Positions 1 to 10,915 of a stretch of 64,000 nt of DNA are shown piece by piece. The stretch spans positions 1,034,948 through 1,098,947 of the forward strand of contig BCJX01000008.1 in assembly GCA_001600415.1 (NCBI GenBank), read 5' to 3'. Below the pieces are notes generated by a model. The model ran no database searches and was not told the origin of the DNA. It saw only the letters and a program-made list of their open reading frames with translations. Each line of letters opens with the position of its first letter. Position 1 is the stretch's first letter. A program made the translations under genes and the position numbers. Source of the stretch: Pascua guehoae. Its lineage: Eukaryota; Basidiomycota; Tremellomycetes; Trichosporonales; Trichosporonaceae.

Positions 1-752
1 GGAGAAGAGGATGATCTGGAGGATCGAGTTGAAAATGACGAGAATGGCGCAATAGTTGGGGTCGCCACGCGCGAGCTGATTCCAAATCATCACCATGGCA
101 ATGCAGCGTGCGAGCCCGACAATGATCACGCCCGTGCGATAGGTGGGCTGGTCGGGAAGTGTTGCAAATGCGAGCCCTAGCATGACCTGTCCATTAGTGT
201 TGTTGGGACCAACTACGACTTACAAAGGGGGCCACGATCCAGTTCAGGACCAGGGAGAGCGCAAGCTGTCGCCACAATTGTGCCTTGGACAGAATCTCGG
301 GCAGACGTTCATACTGCACTGGGATGTCAGCTGTATATCATTCCACTACACACCTTTGGTAAGAATTGGCCACATCATGACCAGCAACCCGACCACGATG
401 GCTAAACGTCAGCCGTGCTCTTCTGCAGTCCTCTTACGAATTGACACGCCTTGCAGCGTCGCCCCTTGGAGAATCACGTGTGTGTCGCCCGCGAATTTGC
501 CTGGCGTCAGTTTAGATACAGACAGTAACAGATACTTACCAATGACAATGCCAATCACCATCGCAAGGAAGACCAGCAATGGAAGGAGGCGGTCAAGCCA
601 GCTGAGGCCCACGAGCAGGCGCGCTGCTGTCAGCTAGGCTTTATGGTTTCCGACTCACTCGCTGTCGCCCCATTGTCAATGATGGACTCGGGTTCAGGCT
701 TGTGGAATGCGGGGGCACCAGCCACCCCTTTCTCGATGTCAGCTTGAAGCAT
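1..752 (-). CDS. ACR3: Arsenite efflux transporter ACR3, 5' part (3' end outside window)
   Basis: Plasma-membrane arsenite exporter of the ACR3/BASS type. The spliced reading starts at 752 with a 32-residue hydrophilic N-terminus, then the first membrane helix (LSWLDRLLPLLVFLAM). It continues through the family landmarks MMWPILTKVQYE, LALSLVLNWIVAPF and GLARCIAMVMIWNQLA, then NSILQIILFS, where it leaves the window. Introns lie near 658-627, 561-513, 454-418, 375-340 and 216-180; every junction restores the ACR3 frame. IAMVMIWNQ is a strong family signature. No arsenate reductase or ArsH-type gene is visible next to it. Its 5' flank faces the permease at 2180 across 1.4 kb. Confidence 0.93.
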
Positions 753-2179
753 GGTTTTTGTCAGAGTAGTACTGAACAGGTTGATGCACCGCTGCAATGT
801 CGGGTTATCAACAACGCGGCAACATCAAATTCCACATTGAATTTGATGAATTTGATCAAATTAGCGTGGAGCCCCGGGTGAATTTGATGATTGTTCATCC
901 AACTTTTTTTCGCGGCTCTCTCTCTCCACGATCTCCATGCTGCTCGGCTACAGAGCTCCTTGACGTAGAGTGAGTCAGCGACGCCACTGGTGGAGCCAGG
1001 CCGCGTTTCAAGGTACATGGCGAGACGTCCTACTCTTCCATAGCACCCAGTACCCCGAACAGCATGTCTGGGGCCGCCCAAAGAGTGGGGTTGGGCGTGT
1101 GTCGTCGATCATTCCTGCCCAAGTTGCACGTAGCCGCCATCCCTCACCGGAGATCCGTCGGGCAGCATGCAGCAGCAGCTGTGCCGCATTCCGGCACCTC
1201 CCTCCAAGCTCCAGGATCAACTCGGCCTATGTACACATATGGCGCTTCTCATATCTGCTTTCGATAAGTTCCGGGCGCGCGATGCGGGACATCGGCCAAA
1301 TCAATTGTATCGTGCAGGGTCAGCCTAAGCGAGACAAACCCTACGCTGTGGCCCCGCATCGTAGGGTCACTCTTGTCTAAGCGAGGCGAAGATAGCAAGC
1401 TATGCAGAATGCTGCCCACCTGGCACTGGGCGACGAACCACCGCCAATGTGCACACCCTGCACACGAGGACAGGTGTCGGTGGGTATAGATGAGCAAGAT
1501 GTCCGTGCATTACCTATCACGCCTGTTGCGGTCTCCTGGTCGAGCTAAACGTACTCAGTGTCTTATCAGCTGATGCGAGCCTCTGCACGGTTGTCTCTAA
1601 GAGCTCAAAATGGAAGCTCGACAGAAACTGGCAGGACGCGAACCGAATGGCGATGCCCTGTCGAGCCGGCAAGCTCTTCCTGAAGCCAAAACGCGTCCGC
1701 AGTAACTGCTGGAAACAGTCGGGTCCAATGCCCGATTGGTGCATGCTGGCGGCCAACAGCGACTAGCAACTACTGTACTCCGCCAGATACCACCCTTACC
1801 CGTAAGCCATCCAGCTCCAAGAAACTAAGAATAGATGACGAGAAATTGCCGGCAAGCCACCCCCGCTTGACCAGTCGTTTGGCGAGTTTGGCGGAAGCGA
1901 GGTTTGCTAGTGTGGCAAATGGCCTGACGAGGAATTTTAGTTGTGAACTGTAGACATGTGCCCCACATGTTGGTGCCTCCACAACGCGTCCTACAATTGT
2001 TGTCGTCTACCCCTCATTTCTTAACGGAATTGCGGGGGCACGGTACAGTACCCTTATCGCCTTTTTCTCTGTTGGAATGCAAGAGCCAGCGATGTCCTCT
2101 GCATATAAGGGCTGGCGAAAAAAGTCTCTCTTCCTTACCAGAACCCACCCTCATCTCACTCTTGAAAGAACTAACTACC
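753..2179. other. Divergent intergenic region between ACR3 and permease
   Basis: No convincing gene. Positions 829-893 hold repeated AT-rich AATTTGATGA/AATTTGATCA words, the only AT-rich patch here. The rest looks like ordinary promoter and spacer DNA serving both flanking genes. Confidence 0.6.
2102..2109 (+). promoter_or_regulatory. TATA-like box of the permease gene
   Basis: CATATAAG lies about 75 bp upstream of the ATG at 2180, followed by a pyrimidine-rich stretch suited to transcription start. Position and motif only. Confidence 0.45.
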
Positions 2180-4174
2180 ATGGACACTCCCAGCACACAC
2201 GGCAGCCCCAAAGAGGGCGCCGATATCGCTGTGCGACCGGTGCTCGAGGACCAGCCCGAGCTCGAACGCAATTTTGGCTTCCTCGCGTGCCTTGGCCTGG
2301 CATTCGCCATGCTTAACAGTTGGACTGGTGGGTTTCCCCATGCACGCGTAGTTGCCGATCGCGACACTGTGCTTTCAATTCTCCGCAGCAATGCCGTGCT
2401 AACTTGTACAGCCATGTATGTCGATCACAATGCCTTACATTTGGTATGAATGCTGACATGTGCGCTCCACCAATAGGTCCGCTTCGTGAGTACCCTCTAC
2501 CTCTCCCCAAGGGCCCCGTCTGACCCCATAGCCTCTCGCTAGTCCTTCCTTCCGGCGGTAGTGTCTCCATGGTGTGGGGCCTCATCGTATCTGCAATCGG
2601 AACAATGCTCATGTGTCTCTCGCTGTGCGTTATTAATCGAAACGATGCGGGTACCTATTCTAACCAACGTAGGGCCGAGATCTGCCACGTCCTCCCCATG
2701 ACTGGTGGTCAATACGATTGGTCTTGTGAGTGTCCGGGAAGAAGTCTACCTCGAACTGCATTCGGATTCTATCGCTACGACGGTATACATTGTATAACCC
2801 GGTTGCCAAAACTCTGTTAACCCTCCCGCCTCTGCTCGTCACTGACAATAGACATTCTCGCACCCCGCGGTATCAAGAACTCGGTCGCATTCTACACCGG
2901 CTGGATGGCGTGCGCTGGCTGGATTGCGCTTGTGGCCACAGCCCCTGCTCTTGGTGCCAACTTCGTCACCGGGTGAGTAAATGTTCAATCAATCCCTATC
3001 CCTGGCCACTTGTCATTTGGGCTAGAACCAACCTTGCGAGCATCCACTGACAACCAGCCTTATCAGCCTCTGGCACCCAGAATACGAGGCCAAGCCTTGG
3101 CACACATTTGTGATCCACCTTGCCTACACTCTGGGCGGCTGGTTCCTCAACGTCTTTGCCATTCGCCTTCTCCCTCTGTGCGACCTCATCGCCGGCGGGT
3201 GGAGTCTGTCCGGCATCATCATTGTCATGATCACGCTCCTTTCTTGCGCCCACGGCGACTACCGACCGGCCGATGAAGTGTTTGTGCGCTGGACCAACAC
3301 GACCGGGTGGCCTGACGGAATGGCCTTTATCCTGGGCCTGCTCCAGAGTGTCTTCGGTCTCACTGCGTTCGAAGGAGCCTCGCACATGATTGAGGAAATG
3401 CCCAAGCCGAGCCGCAACGCACCCAAAGTCATGGTAACCGCGGTACTCCTTGGCTTTGGGACGTCGTGGATTTTCATGATCGTCCTTCTCTTCTGCCTCA
3501 AGGACTGGGAGGTCGTCATCGAGTCTGCAACAGGACCCCTTCTCCAGATTTACTACCAGGCGACCGAGAGCCGTGTGGGCGCGACCTGCCTCCTCATCTT
3601 CAACATCTGCGCGTTTGCCTTCACGTGCCAAGGTCTTACCACTGTCGCAAGTCGAATGGTTCTTGCGCTTGCGCGTGATCGCGGTGTCGGCAAGGTCTCG
3701 TCATACCTCTGCCCGATCCACCCCCAGCTCAAGGTCCCCGTGTGGTCGGTAACATTCACTTCGACCTTTGCTGTGATCTTTGGGCTCATTGGGTTGGGAT
3801 CGTCCGCGGCCATCAACGCCATCCTCTCATCGTCGGTTGTCATGATCCAGATCTCATATCTCGTGCCAATCCTCTTCCTCTTGTTCCGCGGCGAAAGCGC
3901 CTTCCACCCGTACAACGCCGACCAGCACTGGTCGCTTGGAAAGGCGCGCCGCGTTATCAACCTCCTGGCCGTCATCTTCCTCATTGTCACGTCGGTGGTC
4001 TTCCTCTTCCCCCCCGAGATCCCCGTCCTCAGCGGCTCGAGCATGAACTACGTCGTGGTCGTGCTTGGCATCGTTTGGCTCATGTGCGGCATTACCTGGG
4101 TGGTCGACGGGCGCAAGCGCTACTTTGGCCCCTCCGAGTTGGAAGAACGCCTCATGCTCGGAAAGAGCATGTGA
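2180..4174 (+). CDS. APC-family amino acid/choline-type permease
   Basis: About 515 residues with roughly 12 membrane segments, of the fungal GABA/choline permease group (UGA4/HNM1-like). Diagnostic stretches are ERNFGFLACLGLAFAMLNSW at the N-terminus, LPSGGSVSMVWG, AEICHVLPMTGGQYDWSY, and FEGASHMIEEMPKPSRNAPK in the middle. Substrate is not resolvable. Introns were placed by restoring the family sequence TAMSASLSLVLPSGG. This needs exon 1 to end at 2327, a 4-nt exon at 2412-2415, a 9-nt exon at 2477-2485 and a long exon from 2532. Further introns follow LSL (about 2626-2672), TGGQYDWS and NFVTG. It ends with a short cytosolic tail (ERLMLGKSM). Confidence 0.9.
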
Positions 4175-4873
4175 GGGGACAGTCAAGGGTCGGGCGTGTT
4201 AATTGTATAAACATATTCATGATTTGATGAATGCAACAGTGACTGAACACATTTCTCGCCTGGTTTGCTCTTTGTTGACAAGGCGGCCTGGCGACAGGGC
4301 TGATGCCAATACTACAAAATACCAACTACAACCACCAGATCCCTAAACCTTTGACCTCTCACCTCGTCAAGAAATGAGAGTGCCAGCTTGACGCCGGTAC
4401 AGTTGAGTTGGTCTTTCAGACCATCTTGTGGCATTGTAACGAACCAGCGTCGAGTCAGAAAACAGGAGGATAAAGGCGGATTGTGTTCTACCACCCGTCC
4501 GGAATCACATTTTGTGTGCTGACATGTCATTATTAAGCATCACCATGCAACTGAAACATCGTACTCTTGAACAAGTCAACATTCTCACCGTAGCCACAAT
4601 CTAACCGCTGCAGCAGGCTTACGAGGACAGCAGGAGCATGTTGAGTGGGCGACAACATCACGTGACTGTGGACATTGTGACGTCAGCCATGCGGTCATGA
4701 TCAATCAGTCCCAGATGTCGGTCATCGAGTCGCGATCACTCGGTCGCCAAGAACTAATCTTAACGCGGGAACGTTTCCAACTGGTGTATCCCACTTGCAA
4801 CTCTACCTCGTCTTTCAGTCTCCGTCACCAGCACATCTCATCCACCGTCCCAAAGCACGACCTCGCAACAGAC
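4175..4873. other. Intergenic region
   Basis: 3' flank of the permease and promoter of the flavodoxin-like gene. A CACGTGAC word lies near 4660. No gene seen. Confidence 0.6.
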
Positions 4874-5670
4874 ATGTGAGTCGCAGAGGCGGTTGCTCCG
4901 TCATTAGCCCACTCTTCCCGTGCCAGATTCTCCAAGCCGTGGTCCCTCTTCCATCGCCTCCAAACTTCCTTATGCTGACCATCCCAGGTCTGTCATTAAG
5001 CCCCGTATCGGTGTACTGTGGTACAGCATGCACGGCCATTGCAAAACTCTGGCCGCTGCCGTGGCGAAAGGCGCGACTGCCGCTGGCGCCGACGTCAAGC
5101 AGTACCAGTTCCGCGAGACACTCCCCGACGCGCTCGTCAAGAAGCTTGGCGGCAGCATTTCCATCAACCCCGAGTTTGACATTGCGACCCCGCAGGTTCT
5201 CGAGGAGCTGGACGGCTTTGTGATTGGTGCGCCTACGCGTTACGGCCGTCTTCCCGCGCAGGTGAGCGCGTTCATCGACTCGACCGGCGCGCAGTTTGCC
5301 TCGGGCTCGCTCGTGGGCAAGTTTGTGACGACGTTTACATCGTCCAACACCCAGCACGGCGGGCAGGAGACGACAAACCTCACCACCATGCCGTTCTTCT
5401 CCCACATGGGCATCATCCACGTGCCCATCGGCTTTGTCGACCCGTACACCGCCGACCTGAGCGAGGCCCACGGCGGCTCGCCCTACGGCGCGTCCACCCT
5501 CGCGGGCGCCGATGGGAAGCGCACCCCGACCAAGGGGGAGCTTGAGCTTGCAGAGTTTCAGGGCAAGGTGAGTCGAGACACGTGATGGGTACGTGGCGTA
5601 GAGCTGATCGTTCGTCTAGTACTTTTCCACCGTTGTGGGGACCTACATTAAGGGCAAGAACCAGACGTAG
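4874..5670 (+). CDS. WrbA/Pst2-like NAD(P)H:quinone oxidoreductase, start codon split by an intron
   Basis: Flavodoxin-fold enzyme that would bind FMN and reduce quinones with two electrons. Visible are the phosphate-loop region IGVLWYSMHGHCKTLA, GAPTRYGRLPAQ, and TFTSSNTQHGGQETT before the conserved GGSPYGASTLAG. Chosen model: AT at 4874-4875, intron 4876-4987 (GTGAGT...CCCAG), then G TCT GTC, giving MSVIKPRIGV and 210 residues, the usual family length. A second intron, 5568-5619, joins FQGK to YFSTVVGTYIKGKNQT and the stop. An alternative unspliced start at 4920 would add a 24-residue Ser/Pro-rich leader not expected in this family, so I prefer the split start codon. Confidence 0.88.
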
Positions 5671-6804
5671 AAGCCAAGACATAAAGAAGATCAGGAGTGC
5701 GATAGACCATGAGGTACAGAAGCCTCGATTCTACCGTCGTGCACGATGAGGGCTGAAACAGAGAACAGTGGAGATGAAGTGCTTGTTGCACATGCCCAGT
5801 TCATTCAGAGATGTTCAAGTTCGAGCCATCTCGTTTGCGGGACTAAATAACGCTGTCAAAGATAAGGCGACGTAGTCGTCGTTGTGGAATGGACGGCTGA
5901 GCCCATGTCCCGCGAGCCATCCGCAGCAACGGTGCATCAGAGGAATAGACGCCCTGACCTACGCCGTCCCTCACCTGTGCATCTCGCGCCTGTTACCTGG
6001 CAATCCCTCAGCCTCTGAGAAGGCACAGGGTGCACAATACTAGGCAGCTCCGCGTCAATACTGTATCCTCTGCCATAGCTGCCCACACGTACTTCAACCT
6101 GCTTCCCACAACGTTCGGGCGATAACATGCCCGCTCCCTGCCTGGTCCACATCTTTTAGGTCCGGAGGCTGGAATGGGGTTCGCGTGAAAGGCATTCCAA
6201 TTGTGAGGGTTATTCCGGTTATTACCCGTATTAATGACTGGCTCCCCACATATGTATGGGCCGTCAGCATTCCAATTCCATACCAAGGCACCGGCCACCG
6301 CACATTCAGCCAAGTCGGAGGCCGAGGGGGGGGGGGGGGCGTAAAAATAGACATCGAGCTGGCCGCAGCTTCGGCGACGGCCACGACCGAGGTGACAACG
6401 AGGTCCTTTGTGAGCAGGTTACGTTGACTGATGCGGCAGGCAAGGTGCGCAGTTCCGGAGCTCGGCCTTGACTGTTCCGCGGCGTCCTTGACACCATCAT
6501 TCTGGACATTCTGGCGGTGGCCCCCATGTGCCGCTGTGTTGGCTGGATGCCCACAAGAGCGTCTAACGGACTGCGCGACAACGCCGGGTTCTTGCAAGAC
6601 ACCGCATGGTGACATTCACATTTCTGCAGGATAGCGGCCCACCGCCGCTGACATGAGCCCAACTTCGGACAAGTGTCATGGTGACTGTTTATACTGGCAC
6701 TAGGTTGACCACAAGTGCCTTGCTGGTGGGCGAGTCACACGAATTAAGACCAGTGCTGAGAACGGAGGCCCCACTTAGTTCCATCTCTCACCCCTCATCT
6801 CATC
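5671..6804. other. Intergenic region with a G14 run
   Basis: No gene recognised. A run of 14 G occurs at 6326-6339. The 150 bp before 6805 should contain the MFS promoter. Confidence 0.55.
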
Positions 6805-8564
6805 ATGTCCGCGGATCAAGGAGCCGACAAGCGCTCAGGACATTCAGACCTGGAGTACCGGGCAGAGATGGTGCGCAAGGGCATGAACCCCGATTTGCCA
6901 GCAAACCACCCCGTCAACGCCCTGTCTCGGCTTCGCAAGTTCCTCATCCTGGCCACCCTCTCGTACACTGGCTTATTGGGAAACTTTGTGCAAGTATCGA
7001 CGTCTCTAATGTGATCCCACCCGGCTGACCGTACAGCATTGCAATCATTCTCGTTGCGTTTGTTCCCATAGGCGAGCAGTTTGGAGTGTCACCGGGGCTC
7101 ATCGCCAACGCGGTCGGATATCAGCTCCTGGGAGTGGCCTTTGGCCCAATCTTTTGGAACCCCCTCTCAAAGGTAGGTTTGTCATCTTAACAACTTTACT
7201 GACAATCCAGACCATTGGACGACGCCCAGTGTATCTTGTTGGTACCTTTTTCTACATCCCGTGCTGCATCTGGCTCGCTCTGTCCAACTCGTACACGTCG
7301 TTCGTTGTGGCCCGCGTGGTCACTGGTCTCCTATCGGCATGGTCCCAGACGGTCCGGCCAGCAACGGTGGCTGACATCTATCCTGCCGAGGTGCGCGGGG
7401 ACAAGATGGCCCTTTATGGCATGGCAAACGTCATTGCGCCGGCCGTCGCGCCGCTGTTCAGCGGCCTCATCGTCAACAAGCACTCATGGCGCATCCTATT
7501 CTGGTTCATCCTTGCCTTGTCGGGGTTGCAGCTCGTTCTCATGTTTGTTGTGGTCCCAGAGACCCTCTGGGTCGAGGACGACCACAGCAACGAGCCTGTC
7601 GCTCCTGCACTGACAACCGAGAACAAGACCAAACCAGCCGACCACGTCGAGAAACGCCACACTACCACTCACATCGAGGGGCATGAACCTATCCACCACG
7701 TCGAGGAACATCACCAGGCGACGTTGGGGTCGCACATTAAAAGCGGTCACGTTGGTGTGGCGTGGTATCCGTGGCAGCGTCCGCGCGAATACCTGGGCAC
7801 CTTCCTGAGCCCAGTCATGATGGTGAGCTTGCACAGGGGCAGCTCCAGCTCACACCCAGCTCCGATACTTTGTCATCACCGTTCCCTCGTTCTACTACGG
7901 CATGCTCTTTGCGTGGTCTGTCGGCATCACGGTTACCGCGCCTCAACTCTTCGAAAAGCCTCCGTACAGCTTTGCCACCATTCCCCTGGGGTGCTCGTTT
8001 CTCGCCTACGGCGTGGGCGGTGTCCTGGGCAAGTGGAGTGGTGGCATTGTTGCCGACAAGACCGTCGCGTACATCGAGCGAAAGCGCGGATACCGCGAGC
8101 CCGAGGACCGACTATGGGCCCTGCTGCCCAATCTTCCGTTCATGTTTGTTGCTATGTTGATTATCGGTTTCGCCATCAGCCGGTCCCTCCACTGGATGGC
8201 GCTTCTCGTGGGCGGCGCAATCTACTACTACACCCTGTCTGCGGCCACAGGTATCATTCAAACCGTGAGTGCCGCAGATATTGAGACTCCCCTGGTGTAA
8301 ACCAGTCTAACTCACCAGTACACCATCGAGTGCTACCTCGCCCGAACCATGGACACGCAGGCCGTGTTTACGTTCTGGAAGATGCTCTGGGGTTTCGCAA
8401 TGCCCTTCTTTGTGGTCGAGTGGGGTCAAAAGGACGGCTTTCTCGCCTCGTCTGCCACGCAAGGTGCCCTGGCTGCTGGCGTCGGTGCTCTTCTCTGCGC
8501 ATTGCTCCTCTGGAAGGGCAAGGCCATTCGGATGGCGCAGGGAATGCCTGAGTTTGAGAAATGA
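6805..8564 (+). CDS. MFS transporter, DHA1 drug/polyamine:H+ antiporter type
   Basis: About 526 residues, 12 predicted membrane segments in two halves with a His- and Glu-rich cytosolic loop (around GHEPIHHVEEHH). N-half signatures include GPIFWNPLSKTIGRRPVYLVG (loop 2-3 motif A) and the motif-C-like region ATVADIYPAEVRGDKMALYG. The C-half starts with LRYFVITVPSFYYGMLFAWS. The layout matches fungal DHA1 proteins of the HOL1/polyamine type; substrate unknown. Introns: 6990-7036, about 7173-7211, about 7821-7858 and 8263-8318. The first works in frame only if it starts with GC (GT|GCAAGT), a GC-AG intron. Confidence 0.88.
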
Positions 8565-8908
8565 AGGTCCATTGAGGAGAGTGTTGGGGTGTACTATCCA
8601 GCTTCGTGCCTTGCACTCGTTTGTCGATCCCAATGCATTTGTTGTTTGAAATACGCAAAGCTTCACGAGAAGGGACCCCAGGCGTTGAAGAAGACCGACG
8701 CATTCCTTGCTCGTAATGGTGAGAGGAGAAAAACACCCCACAGGATAGCCTCTTAAATTGAGAATGATTCCATATTCACGTGAAGTTATGTAGCTATCAC
8801 AAAGGCTGTGAAGGAAAATGTGCCTCAGATAACCAACAAGGCGATCCGGCTCGTTCAGATCGAAGAAACAATCTTACATCTACCTCCCACCAACAACCAG
8901 TAAACTAA
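8565..8908. other. Convergent 3' spacer
   Basis: Lies between the stop codons of the MFS gene (+) and the minus-strand gene ending at 8909. No gene seen; it should hold both 3' ends. Confidence 0.6.
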
Positions 8909-10149
8909 TCAATACACGAGTGCCGCGTGTTGTGTACGATGCGAAGCATCTCGAGGATCAAGGGGCATCGTGTCCCAGGCCGCGGCCTGCAGAGTTGCCG
9001 GTACCTGTGGCACTGCACTCTGAGGGCCCACGTGCCCTATTCTCATATTGGACGTCTCCGTGGCTGTCTGCTTCCGCCGATCCCGCCCTGTCTTCGGCGT
9101 CGCTGGCATCCTTGCCGCCATGTTCGCCTCGGCCATCACCCGGCCCAAACCCTCCAACAACACTGGGTCCGTCGCAACCATCCTCCCCAGCTCTGGTAGA
9201 ACCGCCTCGACCTCGGCCGTTGTGGCTGTCGTATCGTCGTCGGACCTTTGGACGAGGTTCTTCATTGCCCGAACGAACCGAGCCGTCCTGTTCGACGTTT
9301 TCGCCGTCCTGCTGGGTTGGGATGGCTCGGAGGGGGCGGTACTGACCTCGCTGTCCGCAGAGTGTTTGCGCTTCCGGCGGAGAGTCTTTGCCAGCGAGCT
9401 CTTCAGGCCGCCTGTAGCCTTCAGCTTGGCGTTGGCATCATTGTGTGTCGAGGTTGACGTCGAATCTGAATCAGAGTCCGACTCTGAATCCGAGTCGTCC
9501 GATGGGCAGCCAAACCGCGACCAAGGAATGATATGGACGGTCGTGTTCTTGTACTCGTCATATTTAAGGTTGGGGTCGAATGAGCCGATGTCGTCGGGGT
9601 TGGTATCTTCGAGGTGCATGGGACCTGTATACGCGTGGTATCCAAGACGGAAGGCTACGGAGAAGACGTCGACGCAGAACTTCTCCACCTCGGGCCAGTC
9701 GGGAGGGTCCAAGGTAGGCGCGTGGCCCGGCAAAGCCGTCTCTTCCGCATCACACAGGGCTTGCCATGCCTGCCATTAGTCTGGTCCAGCAAGCACCCAT
9801 AACATCCAGTACTTACTTCCTCACATGCCTGAACCAGGAATTCGTTCAGGTGTGCCTGCCACAGCTCGTAGGTATCAAAGGGCTCGCGGAGCTCCTTCTG
9901 TTGCCATTCATCTTCACTAGATGTAAGTCCAAAGAATGGTGCAAGCACTTACAGCTCCTCTGCTCGATCATACACAGCCAGCAAGAAACATGGCCTATCC
10001 ACCCTGTCCCAACGCCGAGTCGTCTCTGCCTCGGCCCACGTATGGCTTGCATCATATGCCGCCCACTGGATGCGGCCAAGCGACCACAGTTGGAAAGGAA
10101 GGGGCGCGCGAACCGAGTGCCGCCAGGTGCTGCGCGGGAACCTGCCCAT
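8909..10149 (-). CDS. Lineage-specific hypothetical protein with Asp/Ser-rich tract
   Basis: Not recognised. Three exons join cleanly: a first exon ending RPCFLLAVYDRAEE near 9949, then LEDEWQQKELREPFDTYELW, then a long exon from about 9781 containing CVDVFSVAFRLGYHAYTGP. A Ser/Asp run (SDDSDSESDSDSDS) is followed by a basic, Ser/Thr-rich C-terminal half with KTLRRKRKHS. Introns about 9948-9914 and 9828-9780 have good GT-AG ends. The start at 10149 is the nearest in-frame ATG; an in-frame ATG at 10341 is possible. The Trp/Tyr-rich N-terminal half faintly resembles the 32-39 kb family (AAY...W, then VFxxxFxxGY), too weak to call. Probably partly nuclear or disordered. Confidence 0.6.
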
Positions 10150-10915
10150 GTCAACAGCAAGATGGCAGATGATGAAGACTGGGAATTGGAGAATCTGGTG
10201 GCCGTTGATGAAGAATAGAGGATGGATGGATCTGAACCATCTGATATGGACGGGTCTTAAGTAGTAGTGAGTTCCTGAAAACGAATGGGTGTGAGGCCGA
10301 GTGCTGGGTGCCGTAACCGCGGAAGGTAGAGAGCCGGTCAAACACTCGACTGGTCCCGCTCAGGTACTGTAGGCACGAAAGGGTGACACCACTACTTACT
10401 ACTGCACAGCTCACTGCACCGCTCAACACTGCACACTTCATCACTCGCCGTACCGCCCCGCACCGCCCCACACAGCTCCGCACAGCACAACACTGACTAC
10501 ACACTGCTTGACACTGCCTTCTCTTACACACTTCTAGCAGAAAGTGGGAGAGGTAGAGGTGATGTAGGAGGCGCACTCAGGTATGCTACCACACCTGTGC
10601 GCACGACTTGTTTCGGGAACCCCACGTTTCAGCTGCAGTTGCAACCGGCAGTCATCCCTTTGCTGCTGCCGTGAGGGAGTTAGCACGTAAGTACAGTGTT
10701 ATATAGTACCGCGGACCGCTATCTCGTAGCTCCCGGTGTTTGACCCCTTATGGGTTTCATAACTTTGCACAGCTGTCAGCTGTGTTGGAAGGGCATGGTG
10801 TCAAGCGTGCCCCGCTTCTCTGTCTTAAAGGATAAGACCAACGACTGCCATACAACTCCATTTCTCATCCTCACTAACAATCCCCGCCCACCAAGGCCGC
10901 AATCACCGACCTGCC
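10150..10915. other. Intergenic region, divergent promoters
   Basis: No gene. Between 10400 and 10520 are several CAACACTG/ACACTGC words that recur upstream of genes at 34-37 kb. Otherwise nothing recognised. Confidence 0.55.

Noticed and set aside
829..900. Possible snoRNA C/D boxes (TGATGA words) upstream of ACR3
   Set aside because: The words are part of a simple AATTTGATGA repeat and no paired D box or terminal stem was found.
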